Source of the DNA: a virus
Reading direction: 5' to 3' (one strand)
IMG/VR virus record: IMGVR_UViG_3300000115_000230
Span: 1 to 22,281 of that record
Length of the DNA: 22,281 nt
A program made the position numbers and the translations under genes. Under the pieces are notes generated by a model, which saw only the letters and a list, made by a program, of their open reading frames with translations, did not search any database and was not told the DNA's origin. Positions 1 through 6,247 of this stretch are shown here, piece after piece. Positions within the stretch are counted from its first letter, which is position 1, and each line of letters opens with the position of its first letter.

Positions 1-1
1 T

Positions 2-208
2 ATCTTTGCAACACCAGCTAACAAGTTGGAGTTCAACATACGCATGCAATTTGTAAAAGCAATGATTGAGTATTGCAAACCAGCAATACATAGTGTATCA
101 TTGGAACAACAAACCTACTTTAAATCTTTCGTAACATGGTTAGACAATACTAAGAAAGACTTTAAAGAATTACATACTTACATTAAGGAGTCAACAATAT
201 GTGCATAG
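2..208 (+). CDS. 3' end of an unknown protein (partial)
   Basis: The frame is open from the first complete codon at position 2 to TAG at 206-208, so only the last 68 residues are visible and the start lies outside the window. The segment is mixed charged and aromatic, with no recognisable motif; it contains one internal Cys and ends in Thr-Ile-Cys-Ala. The gene overlaps the next one by 10 bases and contains its ribosome binding site (AAGGAG at 185-190), so the two are translationally coupled. I do not recognise the family. A TTG at 26 could act as an internal start, but the frame stays open upstream, so a truncated longer gene is more likely. Confidence 0.6.
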   Translation: MFATPANKLEFNIRMQFVKAMIEYCKPAIHSVSLEQQTYFKSFVTWLDNTKKDFKELHTYIKESTICA

Positions 209-1065
209 CAATAATGAAATCAGAAAACAAAAAGATTAGTAAGACTACATTACAAAGATGTTACGATGCTAATCCAGATGGTGCAGGCTTTATGTTTGCA
301 GACAACAAAGAACTGACTGTAAAGAAAGGTTACTTTACATTCAAAGAATTCTACAAGGAGTATAAACCACATGAGAACAAACAAGTACTATTACACTTTC
401 GTATTAAAACGCATGGTAAGATTGATAAAAACAATTGCCATCCGTTCCTTGTTAATAGTGGGCTTGGCTTTATTCATAATGGTATTATCTCTGGTTACGG
501 TGATGATAAACAATCAGATACTATAGATTTTAACAAGTCTATACTACAAAAGATTGTAGCTAAACATGGTAACATGGGATTATTTGATGACCCAATGGTT
601 GAGCTTATTGAAAATGTAATAGGCTACAGTAAGCTAGTCTTCCTTGATAGACATGGTAACTATCGTATCATGAATGAAGATAAAGGTCATTGGAACAATG
701 GTATATGGTATAGTAACAACAGTTACAAGAAACCTGAACCAGTTACATACACAGGATATGATTGGACTAAGCAAGGTACGCAACGTACTTCGCTGCCATC
801 GGCAGCAAAGGACTATAGCTCCCTCGCTTCTAGTGATTGGCTTATATGTAATGAAGACTATGACTATGGTATAGGTGATGATACAGTAACTATTAAAAAA
901 GGTGAATGGGTTGAAGTAGAAAATGTAGATAATAAAAGTAAAACTTGTACACTAATTACTGGTGAGTACATGAACCCTACTATCTTTACTAAAGTTCCTT
1001 TATCTGTAGTAAAATCATGGGAAGATGCTGATACATATAATTACAACAAGTCGTTTGACTTTTAA
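199..1065 (+). CDS. Class II glutamine amidotransferase-like protein
   Basis: The 288-residue product begins Met-Cys, so removal of Met would expose Cys2 as the N-terminal nucleophile of an Ntn-hydrolase glutaminase. Matching family motifs are H66-F-R68 followed by T71-H-G73 (the HxRxxTxG-type substrate loop), H81-P-F, and H93-N94-G95 (oxyanion hole). About 190 residues resemble a glutaminase domain; the last 90 or so are unassigned, with no visible synthase domain. Such enzymes release ammonia from glutamine for a partner. The acceptor here is unknown; a nucleotide, DNA base or cell-wall target is possible. The start is fixed by the AAGGAG box eight bases upstream and by the required Cys2. 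An alternative is a YafJ-like stand-alone amidotransferase. Confidence 0.75.
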   Translation: MCIAIMKSENKKISKTTLQRCYDANPDGAGFMFADNKELTVKKGYFTFKEFYKEYKPHENKQVLLHFRIKTHGKIDKNNCHPFLVNSGLGFIHNGIISGYGDDKQSDTIDFNKSILQKIVAKHGNMGLFDDPMVELIENVIGYSKLVFLDRHGNYRIMNEDKGHWNNGIWYSNNSYKKPEPVTYTGYDWTKQGTQRTSLPSAAKDYSSLASSDWLICNEDYDYGIGDDTVTIKKGEWVEVENVDNKSKTCTLITGEYMNPTIFTKVPLSVVKSWEDADTYNYNKSFDF

Positions 1066-1083
1066 TTAATAATATAGTATAAT
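1055..1083 (+). promoter_or_regulatory. Sigma70-like promoter (P1)
   Basis: TTGACT at 1055-1060 and a perfect TATAAT at 1078-1083 are separated by 17 bases. It overlaps the end of the amidotransferase gene and lies about 20 bases upstream of the first of three tiny genes, so it should drive that cluster. Its spacer is closely similar to that of the promoter at 8222-8250 (12 of 17 positions by my alignment). Confidence 0.7.
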
Positions 1084-1102
1084 ATTTATATAGGAGTAAA
1101 TT

Positions 1103-1222
1103 ATGTTAACATGGTATATAGTAGTAGAAAATGAGTCGGGTGATAAAGTAGAACTACGAGATGTTCCGAAGGATGTCGAGGTAGTTGTTGATGAATATGT
1201 ACATGACATGGAGGGTAATTAA
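1103..1222 (+). CDS. Small hypothetical protein (39 aa)
   Basis: A 39-codon ORF starts at ATG 1103 behind AGGAG at 1092-1096 and ends with TAA at 1220-1222. It is acidic and Val-rich (starts MLTWYIVVE) and looks like a short beta-strand-forming protein; no family is recognised. It is the first gene after promoter P1. The next gene's ATG lies one base after its stop, and its 3' end supplies that gene's GGAGG box, so the cluster is compact and probably co-translated. Confidence 0.6.
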   Translation: MLTWYIVVENESGDKVELRDVPKDVEVVVDEYVHDMEGN

Positions 1223-1223
1223 T

Positions 1224-1403
1224 ATGTATGATAAAGAAAGAGATATGAATCCACCTGAACCAAGAGAGCAGTATGAACCTGACGTAGACGCTATTGGTGA
1301 TGAGATGTGGTTACGTAAAAAAGAAGAAGAAGAAAAAGAACAAGACGTAGAACCTAATGATGAGTACGATGAACATGACTGTTGTAGAGGTGATTGTAAA
1401 TGA
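1224..1403 (+). CDS. Small acidic, charge-rich protein (59 aa)
   Basis: The best start is ATG 1224, behind GGAGG at 1210-1214; starting further upstream at 1185 would overlap the preceding small gene in another frame and has no comparable box. The 59-residue product is dominated by Glu, Asp and Lys, with a KKEEEEKE stretch in the middle, and ends in a Cys-Cys...Cys motif (HDCCRGDCK). It is probably extended or disordered, with a possible metal-binding tail. It shares an ATGA overlap with the next gene at 1400-1403. Function unknown. Confidence 0.6.
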   Translation: MYDKERDMNPPEPREQYEPDVDAIGDEMWLRKKEEEEKEQDVEPNDEYDEHDCCRGDCK

Positions 1404-1570
1404 GATGTATAGCATGTAATAAAGCTCTTTCTGATTTTGAAAGTACTCGTAAAGATATTACTACAGGCGAATTTGTTGATATGTGCAATGAATGTTTTCG
1501 TTATGTCCAGGATTCTGTTGTTACTAATGAACGAGAAGACCTAAGACATAACGAAGATATAGATGAATAA
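1400..1570 (+). CDS. Small zinc-ribbon-like protein (56 aa)
   Basis: The ORF starts within an ATGA overlap with the previous gene and ends with TAA at 1568-1570. The 56-residue product has two CxxC pairs, RCIAC near residues 3-6 and MCNEC near residues 29-32, a spacing typical of a four-cysteine zinc ribbon. From memory, similar short proteins with this N-terminus recur in replication regions of marine podoviruses; their role is not established, and nucleic-acid or protein binding is a guess. The gene ends exactly where the oppositely oriented PqqA-like gene ends (1571), so the two are tail to tail with no spacer. Confidence 0.7.
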   Translation: MRCIACNKALSDFESTRKDITTGEFVDMCNECFRYVQDSVVTNEREDLRHNEDIDE

Positions 1571-1642
1571 TTATTTATTCATTACGTACATTGTTACTTC
1601 AAAACCGAAACGCATTTCAGTAGCTTGAGGTGTAGTCCACAT
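1571..1642 (-). CDS. pqqA: PqqA-like precursor peptide of PQQ (23 aa)
   Basis: On the minus strand, ATG (1642-1640) opens a 23-codon frame ending in TAA (1573-1571). The peptide begins MWTTP, contains an Arg-Phe-Gly-Phe segment, and has Glu15-Val-Thr-Met-Tyr19 near the end, followed by a short tail ending Asn-Lys. PqqA peptides such as the 23-residue Klebsiella one have the same length, an N-terminal Met-Trp...Pro, and the conserved Glu-x-x-x-Tyr. The radical-SAM enzyme PqqE, with PqqD, links this Glu and Tyr to start pyrroloquinoline quinone synthesis. Both residues fall at the same positions here. An AAAGGA box lies about seven bases before the ATG and an extended -10 promoter lies further upstream. 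No pqqB, C, D or E is visible, so host enzymes would be needed. A chance ORF with this pattern is unlikely. Confidence 0.82.
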   Translation of the reverse strand: MWTTPQATEMRFGFEVTMYVMNK

Positions 1643-1691
1643 AGTGTTATCCTTTCATAAAATATAAAAACTTTATTGTTTCTATACTATT

Positions 1692-1720
1692 ATTATAACA
1701 CTTTGTTTGATAAAAGTAAA
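1692..1720 (-). promoter_or_regulatory. Extended -10 promoter for the PqqA-like gene
   Basis: Read on the minus strand, TTTACT (1720-1715) and a perfect TATAAT (1697-1692) are 17 bases apart, and TGT directly precedes the -10 hexamer, which is an extended -10. Transcription would start near 1685 and give a leader of about 40 bases before the PqqA-like ATG at 1642. The -35 end lies beside the ribosome binding site of the divergent primase gene. Confidence 0.65.
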
Positions 1721-1731
1721 TAAGGAAAATC

Positions 1732-2412
1732 ATGAGTTTATTTAAAGGACATCTACCTTGTCCTAAATGTGGTAGTAAAGATAATCTAGGAGATTATGAT
1801 GACCACCAATTTTGTTTTGGTTGCCAGTATTATGTAAGAAAAAATGATACTGCTAGCTTACGAGCAAGAATGAATAAAGATAAAACTGATTCAAATACTT
1901 ATACTATACCTATTACCAATGACATACCTCAAGAAGCTATGCAATGGTTATTAAAGTATAATATTACAGAAAAAGAAATAAAAAAATACAAAATCTCATG
2001 GAGTCCTTTAAAGATTCTTGTATTGATTATATCAAAAAGTTATTGGCAGGGTAGAAACTTTGGCTTTGGTAATCAAAAGTATAAGTCCAATGGTATTAAA
2101 CCATTGAAGAAGTATGGTTCAGGTAATACATTAGTATTAGTAGAAGATGTTTTATCTGCTATTAAAATAGCAAGAACAGAGGATTACTCTGGTGTTCCTT
2201 TACTGGGCAGCAGTCTAAGTAAAGAACATGAGTTGCGTTTAATTAAAAACTATGATACAATATATGTATGGCTTGATAGAGACAAAGCTAAAAATGCAGT
2301 AAAGATTAAGAATAGATTAAGAGAATTAGGGATAACAAGTAAAGCGATTATAACACCCCTTGACCCTAAAGAGTATAACGAAACGGAGATTAATATATGG
2401 TTGAAGAACTAA
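1732..2412 (+). CDS. DNA primase (zinc-finger plus TOPRIM, T7 gp4 N-terminal type)
   Basis: This 226-residue protein would synthesise RNA primers at the replication fork. The N-terminus carries a zinc-binding module, C10-P-K-C13 and C28-F-G-C31, as in the primase half of T7 gp4. The TOPRIM core shows the catalytic Glu138 in LVLVEDVLSA and the acidic pair D182-R-D184 in VWLDRD. It lacks a helicase domain, which is supplied by the next gene overlapping its last 16 bases; in T7 both are on one polypeptide. The ATG at 1732 is preceded by AAGGAAA. The gene is divergent from the PqqA-like gene, with about 90 bases between starts. Confidence 0.9.
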   Translation: MSLFKGHLPCPKCGSKDNLGDYDDHQFCFGCQYYVRKNDTASLRARMNKDKTDSNTYTIPITNDIPQEAMQWLLKYNITEKEIKKYKISWSPLKILVLIISKSYWQGRNFGFGNQKYKSNGIKPLKKYGSGNTLVLVEDVLSAIKIARTEDYSGVPLLGSSLSKEHELRLIKNYDTIYVWLDRDKAKNAVKIKNRLRELGITSKAIITPLDPKEYNETEINIWLKN

Positions 2413-3635
2413 TACTTAAATTATTTATAGAAGATAATAAAGCCTTTACAAAATTCTATAAGTATGTTAAACTAAATTATATAAAGAATAATTATACTAA
2501 CTTATATAAATTATTTCTTGTTGTTAATAAATACTATACTAAATACAACAAAGATAATATAACTAAAGAAGAACTATTAACAGAATTTAATGTTAATTAT
2601 TATTTAGAAGATTCTGAAAGAGATGAAATAGAATCTTTAATAGATAGAGTTATTAACAAAACAATAGATAATGAAGACTCTTTAATAGAGTTACTTAACG
2701 AACATAAAAGAAGAGCGTTAGCTGGCGACATAGCCAAGCTAGCTCTTGATGTAGAAGAAGGTACTGCTAAAACTTCTGAACTAATAAATAAGTTTTCTGA
2801 TTTTGAACACCAAGATATACAAGAAGATACAGCAGAAGCAGTTAACATGGAGCTAAATGATTTATATAAATCTCAAACAGGTACACCGGGATTAAGATGG
2901 AGATTAAACTGGCTAAACAAATCACTAGGTTCATTACGCAAAGGTGATTTTGGTTTTATATTTGCAAGACCAGAGACAGGTAAGACCACTTTCCTTGCCT
3001 CAGAAATTACCCATATGGTTCAGAACACACCAGGAGATATAATATGGTTTAATAATGAAGAGCAAGGTAAGAAAGTGGCAATCAGATGTTATCAAGCTTT
3101 ACTTAACTTGACAAGTAAAGAACTCTTTGATAACATAGAAGTTAATAGTGAGAAGTATAAAGAATTAACAGGAGGTAGAATTAAGATATATGATTATGAA
3201 GACTCATCTAATACTGGACGTATAGAACAGATACTAAAAGAGTCAAACCCAAGTCTTATTATCTTTGACCAGATGGATAAAATAAAAGGATTCAAATCAG
3301 ATAGACATGACTTACAACTTAAACAACTATATCAATGGGCTAGAGAACTTGCTAAAGGATATGCTCCAGTCATTGCAGTTAGCCAAGCAGGAGGAACTGC
3401 TGAAGGTAAGCTATGGTTAACAATGGATGACGTTGATAGTAGTAAGACAGCGAAACAAGGTGAAGCTGACTGGATACTAGGCATAGGTAAAGAACAAGAT
3501 AATACAAGTCATATGAGATTCTTAAACATAAGTAAGAATAAATTATTAGGTGATAGCGATAGCTTGCCAGACCTAAGACATGGTAATGCTAGCGTAATAA
3601 TTAAACCAGAAACAGCGAGGTATATAGACCAATGA
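2397..3635 (+). CDS. Replicative DNA helicase (DnaB/T7 gp4 C-terminal type)
   Basis: A 412-residue RecA-fold helicase. The N-terminal 150 residues are Lys/Asn-rich and probably helical, suiting a primase-interaction or hexamer-linker region. The ATPase core starts around residue 165 (PGLRWRLNWLNKSLG). Walker A reads ARPETGKTT with G195-K196-T197, and Walker B is SLIIFDQMD with D291. A later IAVSQAGG segment matches the motif H3 region of gp4-type helicases. The first glycine of Walker A is replaced by Ala. The ATG at 2397 lies behind GGAG, and the gene overlaps the primase by 16 bases. Its end overlaps the polymerase start by four bases (ATGA at 3632-3635). Confidence 0.9.
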   Translation: MVEELILKLFIEDNKAFTKFYKYVKLNYIKNNYTNLYKLFLVVNKYYTKYNKDNITKEELLTEFNVNYYLEDSERDEIESLIDRVINKTIDNEDSLIELLNEHKRRALAGDIAKLALDVEEGTAKTSELINKFSDFEHQDIQEDTAEAVNMELNDLYKSQTGTPGLRWRLNWLNKSLGSLRKGDFGFIFARPETGKTTFLASEITHMVQNTPGDIIWFNNEEQGKKVAIRCYQALLNLTSKELFDNIEVNSEKYKELTGGRIKIYDYEDSSNTGRIEQILKESNPSLIIFDQMDKIKGFKSDRHDLQLKQLYQWARELAKGYAPVIAVSQAGGTAEGKLWLTMDDVDSSKTAKQGEADWILGIGKEQDNTSHMRFLNISKNKLLGDSDSLPDLRHGNASVIIKPETARYIDQ

Positions 3636-4783
3636 ACTATCTAACACTAGATGTAGAAACAACTATAAGTAACAAAGGTAATCCATTTGACCAATCAAAC
3701 AAGCTAATGCTTGTAGGATTAAGTAATGGAAAAACATATGATATAGAATACTCCGTTGACCCCTACAAGGAATTGCTAGACGACATCCAAATCGCTGTGG
3801 ATAAGGCAGATGTGCTTGTAGGGTTTAACATTAAATTTGATTTGCATTGGTTACAAAGATATGGTATAATATTTAAAGACAAAAGAATATGGGATTGTCA
3901 ACTAGTAGAATTTATACTGCGTAACCAAGCTAACCCTTACCCATCTCTTAATGGTGTAGCAGAATACTATGAGTTAGGAAGTAAGTTAGATGAAGTTAAA
4001 GAAAACTACTGGAAGAATGGTATTGACACAGACCAAATACCATTACCGATACTAAGAGATTATTTACAACAAGATGTAAAACTAACAGAACAAGTTATGT
4101 ATAGGCAACAAGCAGTATTAAAAGAAAGACCAGAGTTACAAAGACTTATATCATTACATAACCAAGACCTAATGGTACTACAAGAAATGGAATACAATGG
4201 TCTTAACTTTGAGTATGAAAAGTCTAATACACTAGGAGATGAACTTGAAGAACAAATTGGAAAGCTGGACAGACGACTTCATGAGTATATTAATTATGAT
4301 GATTTTAATCCCAACAGCGTTGACCATCTTAGTGCTTTACTTTATGGTGGTAATATTAAAGCAAAGCGTCAAGTACCTATTGGACATTATAAAACAGGCG
4401 ATAGAAAAGGTGAAGTTAAATATAAATGGGAAGAATTTTTAATACCTTTTAATAGAATGTTTAATCCAATCCCAGGAACAGAGTTAGCTAAAGAAGGATT
4501 GTATTCAACAGATGACAAGACATTGAGAAGTCTCAAAGGAAATAAGAACGCAATGGAACTACTAAACATCTTATTAACTAGAGCAACATTAGAAAAGAGA
4601 AGGTCTACATATTACATTGGATTAACCAAACTCATTGATACAATGAAATGGAAACACAATACAATACATGGACAACTTAATCAATGTGTAGCAAAAACAG
4701 GTAGGTTAAGTAGTAGTAAACCTAACTTACAGAACTTTGATGGAGAGATTAAAACACTCTTTACAACTAGATACGGAGAATAA
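3632..4783 (+). CDS. DNA polymerase A, N-terminal fragment (3'-5' exonuclease and thumb)
   Basis: The 383-residue product is the front part of a family A DNA polymerase. The proofreading exonuclease is complete: Exo I D7-V-E9, Exo II N66...D70 in GFNIKFD, and Exo III Y144...D148 in YLQQD. Residues 150-370 match the thumb and first palm segment, ending with TGRLSSSKPNLQNFD, the conserved region ahead of motif A. The frame then stops with TAA right after Arg-Tyr-Gly-Glu. The remaining polymerase motifs A, B and C lie in a separate gene at 5005-5724, after a 72-codon insert. The fragment alone should be an exonuclease without polymerase activity; the two products probably assemble into one enzyme. 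A frame-shifted or degraded polymerase is less likely, because no residues appear lost at the break. Confidence 0.88.
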   Translation: MNYLTLDVETTISNKGNPFDQSNKLMLVGLSNGKTYDIEYSVDPYKELLDDIQIAVDKADVLVGFNIKFDLHWLQRYGIIFKDKRIWDCQLVEFILRNQANPYPSLNGVAEYYELGSKLDEVKENYWKNGIDTDQIPLPILRDYLQQDVKLTEQVMYRQQAVLKERPELQRLISLHNQDLMVLQEMEYNGLNFEYEKSNTLGDELEEQIGKLDRRLHEYINYDDFNPNSVDHLSALLYGGNIKAKRQVPIGHYKTGDRKGEVKYKWEEFLIPFNRMFNPIPGTELAKEGLYSTDDKTLRSLKGNKNAMELLNILLTRATLEKRRSTYYIGLTKLIDTMKWKHNTIHGQLNQCVAKTGRLSSSKPNLQNFDGEIKTLFTTRYGE

Positions 4784-4784
4784 T

Positions 4785-5003
4785 ATGAGCAGAGATGACT
4801 ATTTACCAACAGATGAAGATGAGCAACAAGCTCAAGAAGAAGCACATAAACATCATACTATACAAGAGTTTGCTGCTATAGTAATGGCAGATGGACCAGC
4901 AGCAACGCTGGGTCAAATGCCTGATGATGCTAAAAATGAAATAAGACAATTAATATTGCATGATTACATGCAAAGATTATCATCAGCTAATTCAGGATTA
5001 TAA
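4785..5003 (+). CDS. Small gene inserted between the two halves of DNA polymerase (72 aa)
   Basis: ATG 4785 lies behind GGAG (4775-4778) and one base after the stop of the polymerase N-terminal gene; TAA is at 5001-5003. The 72-residue product has an acidic N-terminus (PTDEDEQQAQEEA), a His pair, then a probable helical region (IQEFAAIVMADGP...LGQMPDDAKNEIRQLI). It has no cysteines and no recognisable endonuclease or intein motif. Both of its borders carry the same seven-base stop-plus-start string TAATATG (4781-4787 and 5001-5007). Its position suggests a role tied to the polymerase, such as an assembly or processivity factor, but that is only inference. Confidence 0.7.
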   Translation: MSRDDYLPTDEDEQQAQEEAHKHHTIQEFAAIVMADGPAATLGQMPDDAKNEIRQLILHDYMQRLSSANSGL

Positions 5004-5004
5004 T

Positions 5005-5724
5005 ATGTTATTAAACGCAGACGCTAAACAATTAGAATGGGTAGGTGCTGCTTATCTATCTCAAGATAGCACTGCTATTAAAGAGATATTAGATGAAGTA
5101 GACCAACATACAGACAATCAAACAAGGTTTGGACTACCCTCTAGGTTAATAGCTAAGACGTTTGTCTTTAGATTAATCTATGGTGGTAGTGCATACTCAT
5201 ATAGTATGGACCACAACTTTAAAGATATAGGTAACGAATCCTTCTGGCAAGATGTGATAGATGAGTTCTATAAAAAATATGATGGTTTAAAGAAATGGCA
5301 CGAAGAAATACTTTTCCGTGCTAAAAGAGACCAGTATCTTATAATGCCAACAGGCAGAAGATACGACTACCCACCTGAGTTAAGTAGCTTAGGTAAAGTT
5401 AAGTATCCACGAACAAGAATACTTAACTATCCTGTTCAAGGATTGGGAGCAGATTTGATGTCAATTGCTAGAGTATCATTGCGCAATAGACTCAAAGATA
5501 AAACAGGTATACAATTAATTAATACTGTACACGATTCTATTATGCTTGACTTTGATACTAAAGTATGGGATAATAATAGTATAGTATCGTTAGTTGATAC
5601 TTGTTTTAATGACGTACCTGATAACTTTGAAAAGTTATTTGGTAAGAAGTTTAATCTACCCATGCGAGTCGAGTGTCAAATTGGTGAAACATGGGGTAAT
5701 ATGGAGACAGTAAATGCAAATTAA
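5005..5724 (+). CDS. DNA polymerase A, C-terminal fragment (palm and fingers, motifs A-B-C)
   Basis: This 239-residue protein holds the polymerase active site. Motif A is NADAKQLEW with D6 and E11, matching T7 gp5 D475 and E480. Motif B (O helix) has R47, K51, F55 and Y59 with the exact spacing of T7 R518, K522, Y526 and Y530. Motif C is TVHDSIMLD with H176-D177. Thus both catalytic aspartates are present. The residue equal to T7 Tyr526 or E. coli Phe762 is Phe, which in studied enzymes favours discrimination against dideoxynucleotides. Motif C has Ser where HDE is usual. ATG 5005 is chosen because it directly follows the small gene's stop and starts just before motif A. It overlaps the SSB gene by 11 bases. 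Confidence 0.9.
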   Translation: MLLNADAKQLEWVGAAYLSQDSTAIKEILDEVDQHTDNQTRFGLPSRLIAKTFVFRLIYGGSAYSYSMDHNFKDIGNESFWQDVIDEFYKKYDGLKKWHEEILFRAKRDQYLIMPTGRRYDYPPELSSLGKVKYPRTRILNYPVQGLGADLMSIARVSLRNRLKDKTGIQLINTVHDSIMLDFDTKVWDNNSIVSLVDTCFNDVPDNFEKLFGKKFNLPMRVECQIGETWGNMETVNAN

Positions 5725-6238
5725 TGTTATAGATGTAGGGAGTGTTAATACACACTCGGCAAAGAACGGTAGACAATACCAATCTTTAGAAGTAACTTAT
5801 AAGAATGAACAAGGACAAGCTCAATCTAAAAAGCTAATGTCATTCTCTGCACCTCAAGTATTTAAAGCAGCACAAGAATGGCAAAAAGGTGATAGTATTA
5901 ATGTCGCTACCAAGAAAGATGATAATGGTTATTGGCAATGGACAAATATTCTTGCAGATGGAGAAGTAGATACACAAGAAACTTCTGGTAGTGGTGTTAA
6001 ACCACAAGCAACCAGAGTATCTGGAAGTAACTATCCTACTCAAGATGAAAGAGCTCAAACACAAGCATACATTATTAAACAATCATCATTAAGTAATGCA
6101 GTATCTACTTTAGCTATTAGTGGTAAGCCAGTTACAGCTAATGATGTAATTAGTTTGTCTAAGATGTATGAAGGATACGTTCTTGGAGTTAATCAAACAG
6201 AAACAATAGACGACATGGCTTCTGATATACCTTTTTAA
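5714..6238 (+). CDS. Single-stranded DNA-binding protein
   Basis: The 174-residue product starts with a beta-rich segment (MQINVIDVGSVNTHS...GRQYQSLEVTYKN) consistent with an OB fold, followed by a Thr/Ser/Gln-rich linker. It ends with Asp-Asp-Met-Ala-Ser-Asp-Ile-Pro-Phe, the acidic DIPF tail that SSB proteins use to recruit replication partners. It would coat single-stranded DNA at the fork. The gene starts inside the polymerase C-terminal gene and is followed nine bases later by the exonuclease, fitting a replication operon. Sequence resemblance to E. coli SSB or T7 gp2.5 in the core is weak, so the call rests mainly on tail, size and context. Confidence 0.78.
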   Translation: MQINVIDVGSVNTHSAKNGRQYQSLEVTYKNEQGQAQSKKLMSFSAPQVFKAAQEWQKGDSINVATKKDDNGYWQWTNILADGEVDTQETSGSGVKPQATRVSGSNYPTQDERAQTQAYIIKQSSLSNAVSTLAISGKPVTANDVISLSKMYEGYVLGVNQTETIDDMASDIPF

Positions 6239-6247
6239 AGGATTAGT

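Noticed and set aside
792-806. GCTGCC-ATC-GGCAGC hairpin in the amidotransferase gene
   Set aside because: It is a six-base stem within coding sequence, has no U tract and sits far from any gene boundary, so it is probably incidental.
4784-5004. Group I intron or intein as the cause of the polymerase split
   Set aside because: The insert is about 220 bases with its own start, stop and ribosome binding site. It is short for a group I intron, both flanking polymerase parts have proper stop or start codons, and no intein end residues (Cys/Ser start, His-Asn end) are present.
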